A DNA stretch of 13,248 bases, taken from the NCBI GenBank assembly GCA_027001895.1, contig JALTLP010000126.1, forward strand, positions 2,275-15,522, read 5' to 3'. The DNA is from Chromatiales bacterium. Its GTDB lineage: Bacteria; Pseudomonadota; Gammaproteobacteria; UBA6429; Thiohalophilaceae. A program made the position numbers and the translations under genes. Under the pieces are notes generated by a model. That model had not been told where the DNA came from. It saw only the letters and a list, made by a program, of their open reading frames with translations, and did not search any database. Shown here one piece after another: positions 6,107-13,174 of the stretch. Position 1 is the first letter of the stretch; every line of letters starts with the position of its first letter.

Positions 6107-7864
6107 TCAGTAGTTTTTCAGATCGTTACTTGTTTGTGGCAGAGTAAAATAAAAAACAGCACCTTTATCAACTTCTGCCTCTGCCCAGATTTTTCCGTTA
6201 TGCCGCAAAATAATTCTTTTTGCTGTTGCCAGGCCAATACCATGTCCTTCAAATTCACTTTGATGGTGTAACCGCTGGAAAGAACCAAACAGACGTTCTG
6301 CATAGGCCATATCAAACCCGGCACCATTATCTTTTACATAATAAACTGTCTCACCTTGCTGTTCTTTCATACCTACTTCAATAACCGGTTTTGCAGTGTT
6401 CTTTGTATACTTCCAGGAGTTTCTTAACAGATTATCAATAACAACATATATCAGACTCTTATCGCCCTTTATATCCGGTAACTCATCAATACGAATATCG
6501 ATTTCACGCTGTGGTTCTTCCTCACGCATGGTTTCAGTCACCGCCTGTGCAAGTTCGGAAACTGAAAAATGTTCAATCAACAAACCCTGACGGGTTATTC
6601 TGGATAACGATAATAATGCATCGATTAAAGCTCCCATACGCTCACTCGCCTTACAGATTCTGCTCAGATAATCCTGCGCAACCGGATCGAGATTTTCACT
6701 GTAATCTTCAGCAAGTGCACGCGAAAAGCCGTCAAGAGTACGTAACGGCGCACGTAAGTCATGCGATACAGAGTAACTAAACGCCTCAAGTTCTTCTGTC
6801 AGGGCTAATTGCCTGTTATAAGCAGCAGACAATTCATCAGCTTTAAGTTTTAACTCTTTTGTTTTTAAGGCTACTTCGCCTTCAATAATATTATTCTGCT
6901 CGGTTAAAAGTTTATTGTGTGTAATATGTGAATTAAGCACATACCATATAAACAATGTCAGCAATAAGCCGACAAATAAAACGGTTAAAGGCAATGCCAG
7001 TTTAAATGCAAGCACACTCTTTTTACGATATATACTAATAAGCAAGGGTTCAGGGACAAGACTGATAACCCGGCTATGAGTAAATACTTTTTCAAATGCC
7101 CGGTTAACCGCAGGCACATCTTTCCCCGGTATACTTGTTGCATTGAAATGCACATTAACATGATCCGTCGCTTCCAGCCGACCAGCAGAGTATATTTTAT
7201 TTAAATCAACTTTATATAAAAGCAGACCGAAAGTATCTTTTAATTCACGTTCCAGGGCCTTGTCATTATTCCCGTAAAACAGAAACTGCATAGCATAAAT
7301 TTTATCTTTTTCGGTTGTTGATGGCACAAAAGACAGTCTGTTCGGGTTGAACAAGGCAGACCGCAAACCTTCCGAAAAAACCGAAGCGGTCAGAACGTCT
7401 TTTCCAAACCATACAGAAGATCGGGCTGTGTACGGCTCAATAAATTTGATTGGGAATAAAAAAGCATCGGATATGGATTTGGCATCAAAAGACTCAACTT
7501 TAAAACCACTAAAACCCTGCTCTCTCTTTTTGTTCTGGTATGTAGCTAGATTATTTTTATTTACTTTCTCTGCGTAATAGACCGATTCAACAAAATTATT
7601 TTGTCGCAAAATAGAACCCGCAAGAAACTTGAATTCACTACTATCGACTTCTTCGGTAAGATAAAAAAGGGTACTGAATTCGCTATTAGTCTTCTTAATA
7701 TCCGCTATTGCACTCGCAATATCATTAAAAATACTCTCTGCAACAGAATTAAACTGTAGCTCATCCTGTTTAATTTCGTAATTTAATGTGGTTGCAAAAA
7801 GAATAAAACTTGCAATCACACCCCACGCAAATACCAGTTGTTCTGTTGATATTTTGTATTTCAT
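6107..7864 (-). CDS. Membrane histidine kinase with CHASE-like periplasmic sensor
   Basis: A 585-residue sensor kinase. A membrane helix at about 10-28 and another at about 284-309 bracket a periplasmic region of about 255 residues. Its middle (about 85-215: FVESVYYAEKV, GFSGFKV, FPIKFIEPYTAR, then a stretch with SEGLRSALFNP) resembles a CHASE domain. A coiled coil (about 312-355) leads to the dimerisation domain with phosphoacceptor His368 in SYSVSHDLRAPLR. The ATPase domain has N-box DNLLRNSWKYT (Asn478), G1 DNGAGF (512-517), F-box RLFGSFQRLH and G2 GHGIGLA (540-546), so it should be active. There is no receiver or output domain. ATG 7864 lies 6 bases after the stop of the binding-protein gene, so the two are very likely cotranscribed and functionally linked. 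The signal and the cognate regulator are unknown. The gene is AT-rich by eye relative to metXW. Confidence 0.93.
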   Translation of the reverse strand: MKYKISTEQLVFAWGVIASFILFATTLNYEIKQDELQFNSVAESIFNDIASAIADIKKTNSEFSTLFYLTEEVDSSEFKFLAGSILRQNNFVESVYYAEKVNKNNLATYQNKKREQGFSGFKVESFDAKSISDAFLFPIKFIEPYTARSSVWFGKDVLTASVFSEGLRSALFNPNRLSFVPSTTEKDKIYAMQFLFYGNNDKALERELKDTFGLLLYKVDLNKIYSAGRLEATDHVNVHFNATSIPGKDVPAVNRAFEKVFTHSRVISLVPEPLLISIYRKKSVLAFKLALPLTVLFVGLLLTLFIWYVLNSHITHNKLLTEQNNIIEGEVALKTKELKLKADELSAAYNRQLALTEELEAFSYSVSHDLRAPLRTLDGFSRALAEDYSENLDPVAQDYLSRICKASERMGALIDALLSLSRITRQGLLIEHFSVSELAQAVTETMREEEPQREIDIRIDELPDIKGDKSLIYVVIDNLLRNSWKYTKNTAKPVIEVGMKEQQGETVYYVKDNGAGFDMAYAERLFGSFQRLHHQSEFEGHGIGLATAKRIILRHNGKIWAEAEVDKGAVFYFTLPQTSNDLKNY

Positions 7865-7870
7865 ATCTGG

Positions 7871-8824
7871 CTACCAGTACACCGAGGTGCGTCTTCTGGT
7901 ATTGTTATCAAGCCTGATATTTGCCGTTGTTAACAAATAGTCATTTGAATAAAAATTCCAGTGTCTGTTAACAGTAACAGGAATACTTTCTACAGCGGCA
8001 CCTGACAATACTTCCAGTGCAACTTCAGCCGCCCAACGACCCTGTTCTTCTGCGCTTTTTGTCATACCAAACATTGTATACGGCATCATCCATTTATAAT
8101 TACTGACTGTCAGCTTTTTGCTTCTGGTGCTAACGGTTTTCAGTGCCAACTGATGATTCCAGTCCTTAATACCTGCGTTGTTATTTAAAATAATAAAATC
8201 TGCTGTCTGTGCATTTTTATATGCCTTTACCCACTGCTGCATTGTTTTTACAAATTTGGGAACAAGTTTAACACCTCTTTGACTGTAAACCCTCGAATAA
8301 TGTTCATAATCCTTATGTTCGGTTATTACATCGGCAGAGAGATATACACCTTTTTTTGGATTGCCGGTTATTTTTTTTATAATTTTTAACAGTGGAACAA
8401 TCGGCGCCACTTCTACCATGCCAGTAACATTTTTATATGGAAAGCCATAAACTTCTGCCGTCCAGTTAACACCGCAAAAAATAAATGGCAGTTTTTTATT
8501 TTTATAAGCGGTTACAACATATTTAGAAGCATTATCATCGGAAGCAATAACAATATCCGGCTTGTATGCTGCAATCAGTAGTTTAGCTTTCGATGCCTGC
8601 TTTTTGATAAACTTAACGGATGGATTTCTTTTGGTATCCATATAAAACTTTTTGAGCCTGCACTTATTTGCGAGTGTCTGTTCAACACCCTTTTCAATAC
8701 CATCATTCCAGGCATAGCCCTTATGGTAAGACATCACATGCAGACATTTTTTTGCAGAATAAGCAGGCGGGGAGAAAACAATAATAAAAAAAAGCAACCC
8801 TGATATATATTTGATATTTTTCAT
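7871..8824 (-). CDS. Secreted ABC_sub_bind-family periplasmic binding protein
   Basis: A 317-residue protein with an N-terminal signal peptide: basic start MKNIKY, hydrophobic core 8-18, cleavage probably near AYSAKK (23-24). The mature part has the two-lobe binding-protein pattern of the ABC_sub_bind (TrpX/DUF534-like) family: a first strand CLHVMSYHKGYAWNDG (27-42), YKPDIVIASDDNASKYV (87-103), LPFIFCGVN (112-120), VTGMVEVAPIVPLL (133-146), KKGVYLSADV (157-166) and a late MFGMTKSAEEQGRWAAEVAL (251-270). No lipobox cysteine is present, so it should be soluble. No permease or ATPase gene lies nearby; instead a histidine kinase follows after 6 bases, pointing to a sensory role in which it presents a ligand to the kinase. 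The protein is lysine-rich and the gene AT-rich. The ligand cannot be told from sequence. Confidence 0.85.
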   Translation of the reverse strand: MKNIKYISGLLFFIIVFSPPAYSAKKCLHVMSYHKGYAWNDGIEKGVEQTLANKCRLKKFYMDTKRNPSVKFIKKQASKAKLLIAAYKPDIVIASDDNASKYVVTAYKNKKLPFIFCGVNWTAEVYGFPYKNVTGMVEVAPIVPLLKIIKKITGNPKKGVYLSADVITEHKDYEHYSRVYSQRGVKLVPKFVKTMQQWVKAYKNAQTADFIILNNNAGIKDWNHQLALKTVSTRSKKLTVSNYKWMMPYTMFGMTKSAEEQGRWAAEVALEVLSGAAVESIPVTVNRHWNFYSNDYLLTTANIRLDNNTRRRTSVYW

Positions 8825-8851
8825 TGCAGACTTACTTTAATCCCTTTAAAT

Positions 8852-8880
8852 AATATATCAACTTAAATTACAGGTGTATA
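8852..8880 (-). promoter_or_regulatory. Candidate sigma-70 promoter of the binding protein-kinase unit
   Basis: On the minus strand TATACA (8880-8875, 4 of 6 to TTGACA), 17 bases, then TATATT (8857-8852, 5 of 6 to TATAAT). The predicted start near 8845 leaves about 20 bases before ATG 8824. The -35 directly follows the stop codon of the TauE/SafE gene upstream, so the pair could be transcribed separately from the ampG-like unit although all four genes run the same way. Confidence 0.35.
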
Positions 8881-9567
8881 TTACACACTATTGATTATCT
8901 GTAAAACTCCAAACCCGGCCACCAGTAACGCCGCTACAATACGCACCTGTTTAAGTTGTATAAATTTCCGAAAAACGCCGGCAAACAGCCCTACTGCTAA
9001 TAAATTAGGCAAGGTGCCCAGACCAAAGCTCAACATTAACATGCCACCTTTAAGCGCACTGCCACTGCTTAAACTCCAGATAAGTACGCTGTATACCAGC
9101 CCACAGGGCAGCCAGCCCCATAAAAAACCAGCAGTAAATGCCTGTGGCATGGTTTTAATGGGTACAAATCTTTTTGCCAGTGGCTCGATACGTTTCCAGA
9201 CCTTGCTACCAGCCTTTTCAAGATAGCCCAGACCTCTCCACCAGTTCGCAAGGTACAAGCCCAGTACGATTAAAAAAATACCGGCCAGAATTTTTAAAAC
9301 CAACTGTGCCTGATTAATAAAAACCAGGCTGGTTATCCATGCTCCCAAACCACCAAAGATTATACCGGCTATCGTATAACTGCATATACGCGCAAAGTTA
9401 TAACTTAACAGGTATGGTAAAATATTTTTATGCTGCGATTTAGCCGGGTCGGTGTTAACAATCCCCAGAGTAAGCGCGCCAACAATACCACCACACATGC
9501 CAACACAATGAACACCGCCTAACAAACCAACAAGGAAAGCACTTAAGTATGTTTGTGTTTCCAACAT
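8881..9567 (-). CDS. TauE/SafE-family (DsbD_2-like) membrane protein
   Basis: A 228-residue inner-membrane protein of the group annotated as sulfite exporter TauE/SafE or DsbD_2/cytochrome c biogenesis transmembrane region. The first helix holds the diagnostic GGVHCVGMCGG (17-27; His20, Cys21, Cys25), and the second half has GFLWGWLPCGLVYS (147-160; Cys155) followed by FGLGTLPNLLAVG (181-193). About six hydrophobic segments are seen (8-35, 57-82, 87-108, 143-165, 173-198, 208-226). Relatives are often found with cbb3 oxidase assembly or copper-handling genes, and the paired Cys suggest metal or thiol chemistry rather than sulfite export; that is inference. ATG 9567 lies 6 bases after the AmpG-like stop, so they probably form one transcript. 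There is no clear Shine-Dalgarno, consistent with coupling to the upstream gene. Confidence 0.85.
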   Translation of the reverse strand: MLETQTYLSAFLVGLLGGVHCVGMCGGIVGALTLGIVNTDPAKSQHKNILPYLLSYNFARICSYTIAGIIFGGLGAWITSLVFINQAQLVLKILAGIFLIVLGLYLANWWRGLGYLEKAGSKVWKRIEPLAKRFVPIKTMPQAFTAGFLWGWLPCGLVYSVLIWSLSSGSALKGGMLMLSFGLGTLPNLLAVGLFAGVFRKFIQLKQVRIVAALLVAGFGVLQIINSV

Positions 9568-9573
9568 AATAAA

Positions 9574-10950
9574 TCAGCCACTATCAGATTCTGCAAGTTT
9601 TTTAGTATTGCTTCTGATAAGCCATAACACCATTAAAATGGCAGGGATACCCAGACTGGCGGTATAAATAAAGAAGGCAGAATAACCTGCACTATCTACA
9701 ATAATACCCGAAAAACCAGAAATAACTTTTGCAGGCAAGGTCATAATTGAACTGAACAAGGCATACTGCGTAGCCGTGTAAGCAGTATTGGTAAGACTGG
9801 ATAAATAGGCAATAAAGGTCGATGCAGCAAAACCGCCGCTAAAATTATCTGCACTCACTATCAAGGTAAACCAGGCAAGATCATGCCCTTTACTTACCAT
9901 TGTTGCGTACAATAAGTTTGTAATTGCCACCATAACAGCTCCGGCAAGCATCGGTTTTAAAATGCTGTAACGAACAACAAAGACGCCTCCAATTAAAGCA
10001 CCGGCCAGCGTCATAAACAAACCGTATATTTTTGTTACATTGGCTATTTCAATTTTGCTAAAACCCATGTCGGCATAAAAAGGGTTGGCCATAATAGCCA
10101 GCGCAATATCACTGATACGATACAGGCCAATAAACAATAAAATAGTTAACGCAGATTTACCATTGCGTCTGAAGAAGTCTGCAAATGGGCAAATAACGGC
10201 CCCAATAAACCAGGCAATAAAATGATTAGGTTTATTACTCCGTTCAATGTAATCAATAACCCGTTGTTCATTTGCAATAGTCTGTTGTGTAATAACACGT
10301 TCAGGTTCACTAATTAACAACACCGTAATAATACCAACAAAAGCGAAACACCCCATTGCAACATAGGCAATATGCCACGAATATAATTGCGCTAAATATA
10401 AAGCAACTGCACTACCCACCAGACTTGCGCCAACCCGCCAACCCGCCTGATAAGCACCTGCCATAGCAGCCTGGTACTCAGTCTTCATCGCTTCGATTCG
10501 GTATGCATCGATAACAATATCCTGGGTTGCTGAACTAAAGGCAACCCAAACCGCTGCCAAAGCTACAACGGTGAGTGATTCTTTCGGTGATAACGTTGAC
10601 ATAAAAAATAAACCTGCAGCAATACTCAGCATTGCTACCAGCATCCAGCTACGCCGATGGCCTAATTTTTTTTCAAGTAAAGGCAAATTAATCCGATCTA
10701 TTACAGGTGCCCAGAAAAATTTAATCGAATAGGTGATACCCACCCAGGCAAAAAAACCTATCATCGACTTCGATACACCTTCATCTTTCAACCAAAGGGT
10801 TAGTGTTGAGAAAACCAGCAAAAAGGGTAATCCGGCTGAAAAGCCTAAAAAGAACATCGCTATAACCCGCGGCTTTAAATAAACAGCAAAGGATTCTCGC
10901 CAGCTATGAAGGGGTTTGGAGTGTTTATAAGCGTTAACCAGGTTTGTCAT
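9574..10950 (-). CDS. ampG: AmpG-like muropeptide/MFS permease
   Basis: A 458-residue major facilitator protein most like AmpG, the inner-membrane permease that imports GlcNAc-anhydro-MurNAc muropeptides for cell-wall recycling and for beta-lactamase induction. AmpG-like features are FLGFSAGLPFLLVFSTLTLWL (34-54), SIKFFWAPVIDRI (75-87) followed by a basic loop with GHRRSW (97-102), and SSATQDIVIDAYRIE (139-153), the AmpG counterpart of the SSTQDIVFDAW segment. About 12 hydrophobic segments are visible, with a hydrophilic central loop at about 214-243. E. coli AmpG is 491 residues, so this copy is somewhat shorter. ATG 10950 is the first good start; upstream GGA is rather distant. It is divergent from the HDOD gene. 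Pairing with a TauE/SafE gene 6 bases downstream is not an arrangement I recognise. Substrate is inferred from similarity alone. Confidence 0.88.
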   Translation of the reverse strand: MTNLVNAYKHSKPLHSWRESFAVYLKPRVIAMFFLGFSAGLPFLLVFSTLTLWLKDEGVSKSMIGFFAWVGITYSIKFFWAPVIDRINLPLLEKKLGHRRSWMLVAMLSIAAGLFFMSTLSPKESLTVVALAAVWVAFSSATQDIVIDAYRIEAMKTEYQAAMAGAYQAGWRVGASLVGSAVALYLAQLYSWHIAYVAMGCFAFVGIITVLLISEPERVITQQTIANEQRVIDYIERSNKPNHFIAWFIGAVICPFADFFRRNGKSALTILLFIGLYRISDIALAIMANPFYADMGFSKIEIANVTKIYGLFMTLAGALIGGVFVVRYSILKPMLAGAVMVAITNLLYATMVSKGHDLAWFTLIVSADNFSGGFAASTFIAYLSSLTNTAYTATQYALFSSIMTLPAKVISGFSGIIVDSAGYSAFFIYTASLGIPAILMVLWLIRSNTKKLAESDSG

Positions 10951-11051
10951 TATGTTATTCGTATCCGAAATTTTCTTTACTCTACCATAATTTCCCCTTT
11001 ATCTCGTTGTTTCTATTCAATTTATCGCTTTTTGTTTCAACAAAAAATTGC

Positions 11052-11078
11052 TCAAATTTTAGGATTTTATGCCGATAA
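11052..11078 (+). promoter_or_regulatory. Sigma-28 (FliA)-like promoter of the HDOD gene
   Basis: TCAAATTT (11052-11059), 11 bases, then GCCGATAA (11071-11078). Against the FliA consensus TAAAGTTT-N11-GCCGATAA the -10 is 8 of 8 and the -35 is 6 of 8, with exact spacing. The predicted transcription start is near 11085, about 29 bases before ATG 11114. It is intergenic and oriented correctly. This places the HDOD gene, and perhaps the two genes after it, in the flagellar/chemotaxis regulon. Confidence 0.6.
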
Positions 11079-11113
11079 AACATTGACAGGGGAAACATAA
11101 AAACTGGATAGTC

Positions 11114-12361
11114 ATGATCGATATTAAACATCTGCTCAATTTTACAGACTTTAAAGACCTGGACGATGCCGCGCTGGTCGATATTTCTGAAAATGCGATG
11201 ATGAACAGCTATGAAGTCAACGATCGCATCCTTGCAGAAAAAACCTCTAGCGTTACCCTGTACCTGGAAAAAGGTGCGCTTGAAGTACAGTCGCAGGGCG
11301 GCGTTCAGCAGGCTATTATGGCTGAGTCAGAACGCGCACAGGCACCGATTTTTTTTACCAACACACTCGGACATTATGCGCGTTGCACCCTGCCCTGCAA
11401 GATTATCCAGATAGAAAAAAAGGTCACTAAAAAATACGGTATCCAGCACAACCGCGATAATAACCGGCTGGACTACGCCGAGTTTGAAACCCTGCCATCG
11501 AGTAATGCTAATCTGGAAATTGTAAACGAAATTACCCAGTTGTTTAAAAGCAATGCCGTAACCCTGCCCAGCCTGCCGGAAATTGCACTTTATATTAATT
11601 CAGAACTGGATAATGAAAATCTTGGCAGCAAAAAACTGGCCCAGGTGATTCAAATGGACCCGATTATTGCTGCCAGAGTTGTACAGGTTGCCAATAGTGC
11701 GTTGTATGGTGGTGGCAAAATTGATTCCATACAAAATGCGATAGCTAAAATCGGACTTGATGGTGTTCGCACCATTGTAATGGGCGTTGTTTTACGTGAC
11801 CTGTTTATGCCCGACACCGAAATTGTTATACACAAAATGACAGAATTTTATGAACACAGTATTCGTACTGGCGTTATCTGTTATCAACTTGCAAAAAAAA
11901 TCGCCGGGCTCAAACCTGATCGTGCTTTTTTGTTTGGTATATTACATGACATCGGTGTCATACCTATTCTGGTTGTTGCAGACACACATACAGAATTAGC
12001 ACATAAAGCGAGTAATATAGAAGTTGTTCTTAACCAGCTTAAAAGTCATATAGGCGGCATGATTTTGCAACAGTGGCAATTTGATAAAGAACTTATCGAA
12101 AATGCAAAGCAAGCCAGCAACTGGGAACGAAAAGTCGATAAGGCAGATTACACCGACCTGGTACAGGTTGCGCTTAAACACTCACATTTAGTTGGTGGCA
12201 AAAAAGTTGACGGGCCTGAACTACACGACCTGCCTGCTTTTAAACGATTAATCCAGAATGATAAAAACTTGGAAGAACTTGATCTTGTTGATAATATAAA
12301 AGCATTAAAAGAAATCAGTTTACGCGTTACCGAACTGATTAAAATGATATGCAAAGCATAA
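11114..12361 (+). CDS. HDOD-domain signalling protein with CRP-like N-terminus
   Basis: A 415-residue cytoplasmic protein. Residues about 1-103 resemble a cyclic nucleotide-binding (CRP-like) beta domain (ILAEKTSSVTLYLEKGALEV at 39-58; RCTLPCKIIQIEK at 90-102), but I see no phosphate-binding cassette, so it probably does not bind cNMP in the classical way. Residues about 147-345 are an HDOD domain: VTLPSLPEIALYI (149-161), VIQMDPIIAARVVQVANSALYGG (178-200), an AIAKIGLDGVRTIVMG segment (209-224), His247 in FYEHSI, and His278-Asp279 in FGILHDIG. HDOD proteins are HD-GYP relatives usually without phosphodiesterase activity and often linked to motility, chemotaxis or stress signalling. ATG 11114 has GGA 5 bases upstream. 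A strong sigma-28-like promoter precedes it. YtoQ follows after 24 bases without a terminator. Exact output is unknown. Confidence 0.9.
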   Translation: MIDIKHLLNFTDFKDLDDAALVDISENAMMNSYEVNDRILAEKTSSVTLYLEKGALEVQSQGGVQQAIMAESERAQAPIFFTNTLGHYARCTLPCKIIQIEKKVTKKYGIQHNRDNNRLDYAEFETLPSSNANLEIVNEITQLFKSNAVTLPSLPEIALYINSELDNENLGSKKLAQVIQMDPIIAARVVQVANSALYGGGKIDSIQNAIAKIGLDGVRTIVMGVVLRDLFMPDTEIVIHKMTEFYEHSIRTGVICYQLAKKIAGLKPDRAFLFGILHDIGVIPILVVADTHTELAHKASNIEVVLNQLKSHIGGMILQQWQFDKELIENAKQASNWERKVDKADYTDLVQVALKHSHLVGGKKVDGPELHDLPAFKRLIQNDKNLEELDLVDNIKALKEISLRVTELIKMICKA

Positions 12362-12385
12362 CCCATACAATCAACAGGAAATATT

Positions 12386-12826
12386 ATGAGTTTAAGCGTT
12401 TACCTTGCAGGTGAAATACATACCAACTGGCGCGATGAAATTATAAAAGGCGCAGCCGATAATAACCTGAACATTAACTTTACCTCGGCCGTTACCGACC
12501 ACGACGCCAGTGATGCAGCCGGTGATGTGCTGGGAGTAGAACAAAACAATTTCTGGCGTGATCATAAGTCTGCCAAAGTTAATGCGATACGCACAAAAAC
12601 CCTGCTTGAAGATTGTGACTTAATGGTTGTACGCTTTGGCGATAAATACAAACAATGGAATGCCGCCTTTGAAGCCGGTTATTGTGCCGCCATCGCAACC
12701 CCTTATATTACACTGCATGCTGAGGATATTATCCACCCACTAAAAGAAGTCGACGCTGCCGCAATGGCCTGGGCAACCAGCACCGAACAGGTTATCGAAA
12801 TTCTTAAATACGTCAGCCGACAATAA
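12386..12826 (+). CDS. ytoQ: YtoQ-family protein (nucleoside deoxyribosyltransferase-like fold)
   Basis: A 146-residue cytoplasmic protein of the YtoQ family, the expected length. It begins SLSVYLAGEIHTNWR (2-16), the YtoQ signature at the first strand, then has DHDASD (38-43), VEQNNFWRDHKSAKVNAIRT (51-70), LEDCDLMVVRFGDKYKQWN (74-92) and AAFEAGY (93-99). The family is distantly related to nucleoside 2-deoxyribosyltransferases, and Glu96 in AAFEAGY is at the position of their catalytic Glu; no reaction has been established for YtoQ to my knowledge. A good ribosome binding site, AGGA at 12376-12379, lies 6 bases before ATG 12386. It follows the HDOD gene by 24 bases and precedes the DUF2007 gene by 13, so all three may be one transcript. 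Confidence 0.88.
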   Translation: MSLSVYLAGEIHTNWRDEIIKGAADNNLNINFTSAVTDHDASDAAGDVLGVEQNNFWRDHKSAKVNAIRTKTLLEDCDLMVVRFGDKYKQWNAAFEAGYCAAIATPYITLHAEDIIHPLKEVDAAAMAWATSTEQVIEILKYVSRQ

Positions 12827-12839
12827 AACCTTTACGCAA

Positions 12840-13163
12840 ATGAAAAAAATCTACAACGCTCAGGATATAAACGAAGCCAATATTCTGAAGGGCTTGTTAG
12901 AAGCAAATAATATACACGCAACAGTCGATGGTTTTTATTTGCAGGGGGGTATCGGTGAACTGGCACCTACCGGGTTTTCTGCAATTTCGGTTGAAAACAC
13001 AGATGAAAAAGCTGCACTTGAATTAATAAAAGAATATGAAGCAAATAGTTCTATCGCTGGTTTAAACTCACAAGATGATATCCAGCACTTTAATAAGAAT
13101 CTGGTGATTATTCCCATAATTATTATTGCTTTTTTTATTGCGACTTTATTGCTGGCGCAATAG
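12840..13163 (+). CDS. DUF2007 protein with C-terminal membrane anchor
   Basis: A 107-residue protein. Residues 1-66 match the DUF2007 pattern (putative prokaryotic signal-transducing protein): MKKIYNAQDINEANILKGLLEA over residues 1-22 gives the first strand and helix, then NNIHATVDG (23-31), GGIGELAPTGFSAISV (36-51) and DEKAALELIKEY (55-66). A linker leads to one hydrophobic helix at about 88-105 (LVIIPIIIIAFFIATLLL), so the small domain probably faces the cytoplasm on a C-terminal anchor. DUF2007 has a ferredoxin-like fold with no settled function. ATG 12840 has no clear Shine-Dalgarno, and it lies 13 bases after ytoQ. It is the last gene before a repeat region at the window edge. Confidence 0.83.
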   Translation: MKKIYNAQDINEANILKGLLEANNIHATVDGFYLQGGIGELAPTGFSAISVENTDEKAALELIKEYEANSSIAGLNSQDDIQHFNKNLVIIPIIIIAFFIATLLLAQ

Positions 13164-13174
13164 TAGTGAGCGTG

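Noticed and set aside
11029..11046. Inverted repeat TTTTTGTT-tc-AACAAAAA upstream of the HDOD promoter.
   Set aside because: Low-complexity A/T sequence that easily arises by chance; possibly an UP-like AT-rich element but not supportable as an operator or terminator.
10906..11100. A 64-codon open frame on the + strand across the start of the AmpG-like gene and the divergent gap.
   Set aside because: It is antisense to a well-supported gene at its 5' end, has no recognisable domain or good ribosome binding site, and covers the sigma-28-like promoter.
11083..11112. TTGACA at 11083-11088 with GATAGT at 11107-11112 as a sigma-70 promoter for the HDOD gene.
   Set aside because: The -10 would end two bases before the start codon, putting the transcript start inside the gene.
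12455..12462. A second perfect GCCGATAA, inside ytoQ, with TGAAATTA at the right spacing.
   Set aside because: It lies within coding sequence, explained by codons for Ala-Asp-Asn, and its -35 is poorer. It is a reminder that the 8-mer alone is weak evidence.
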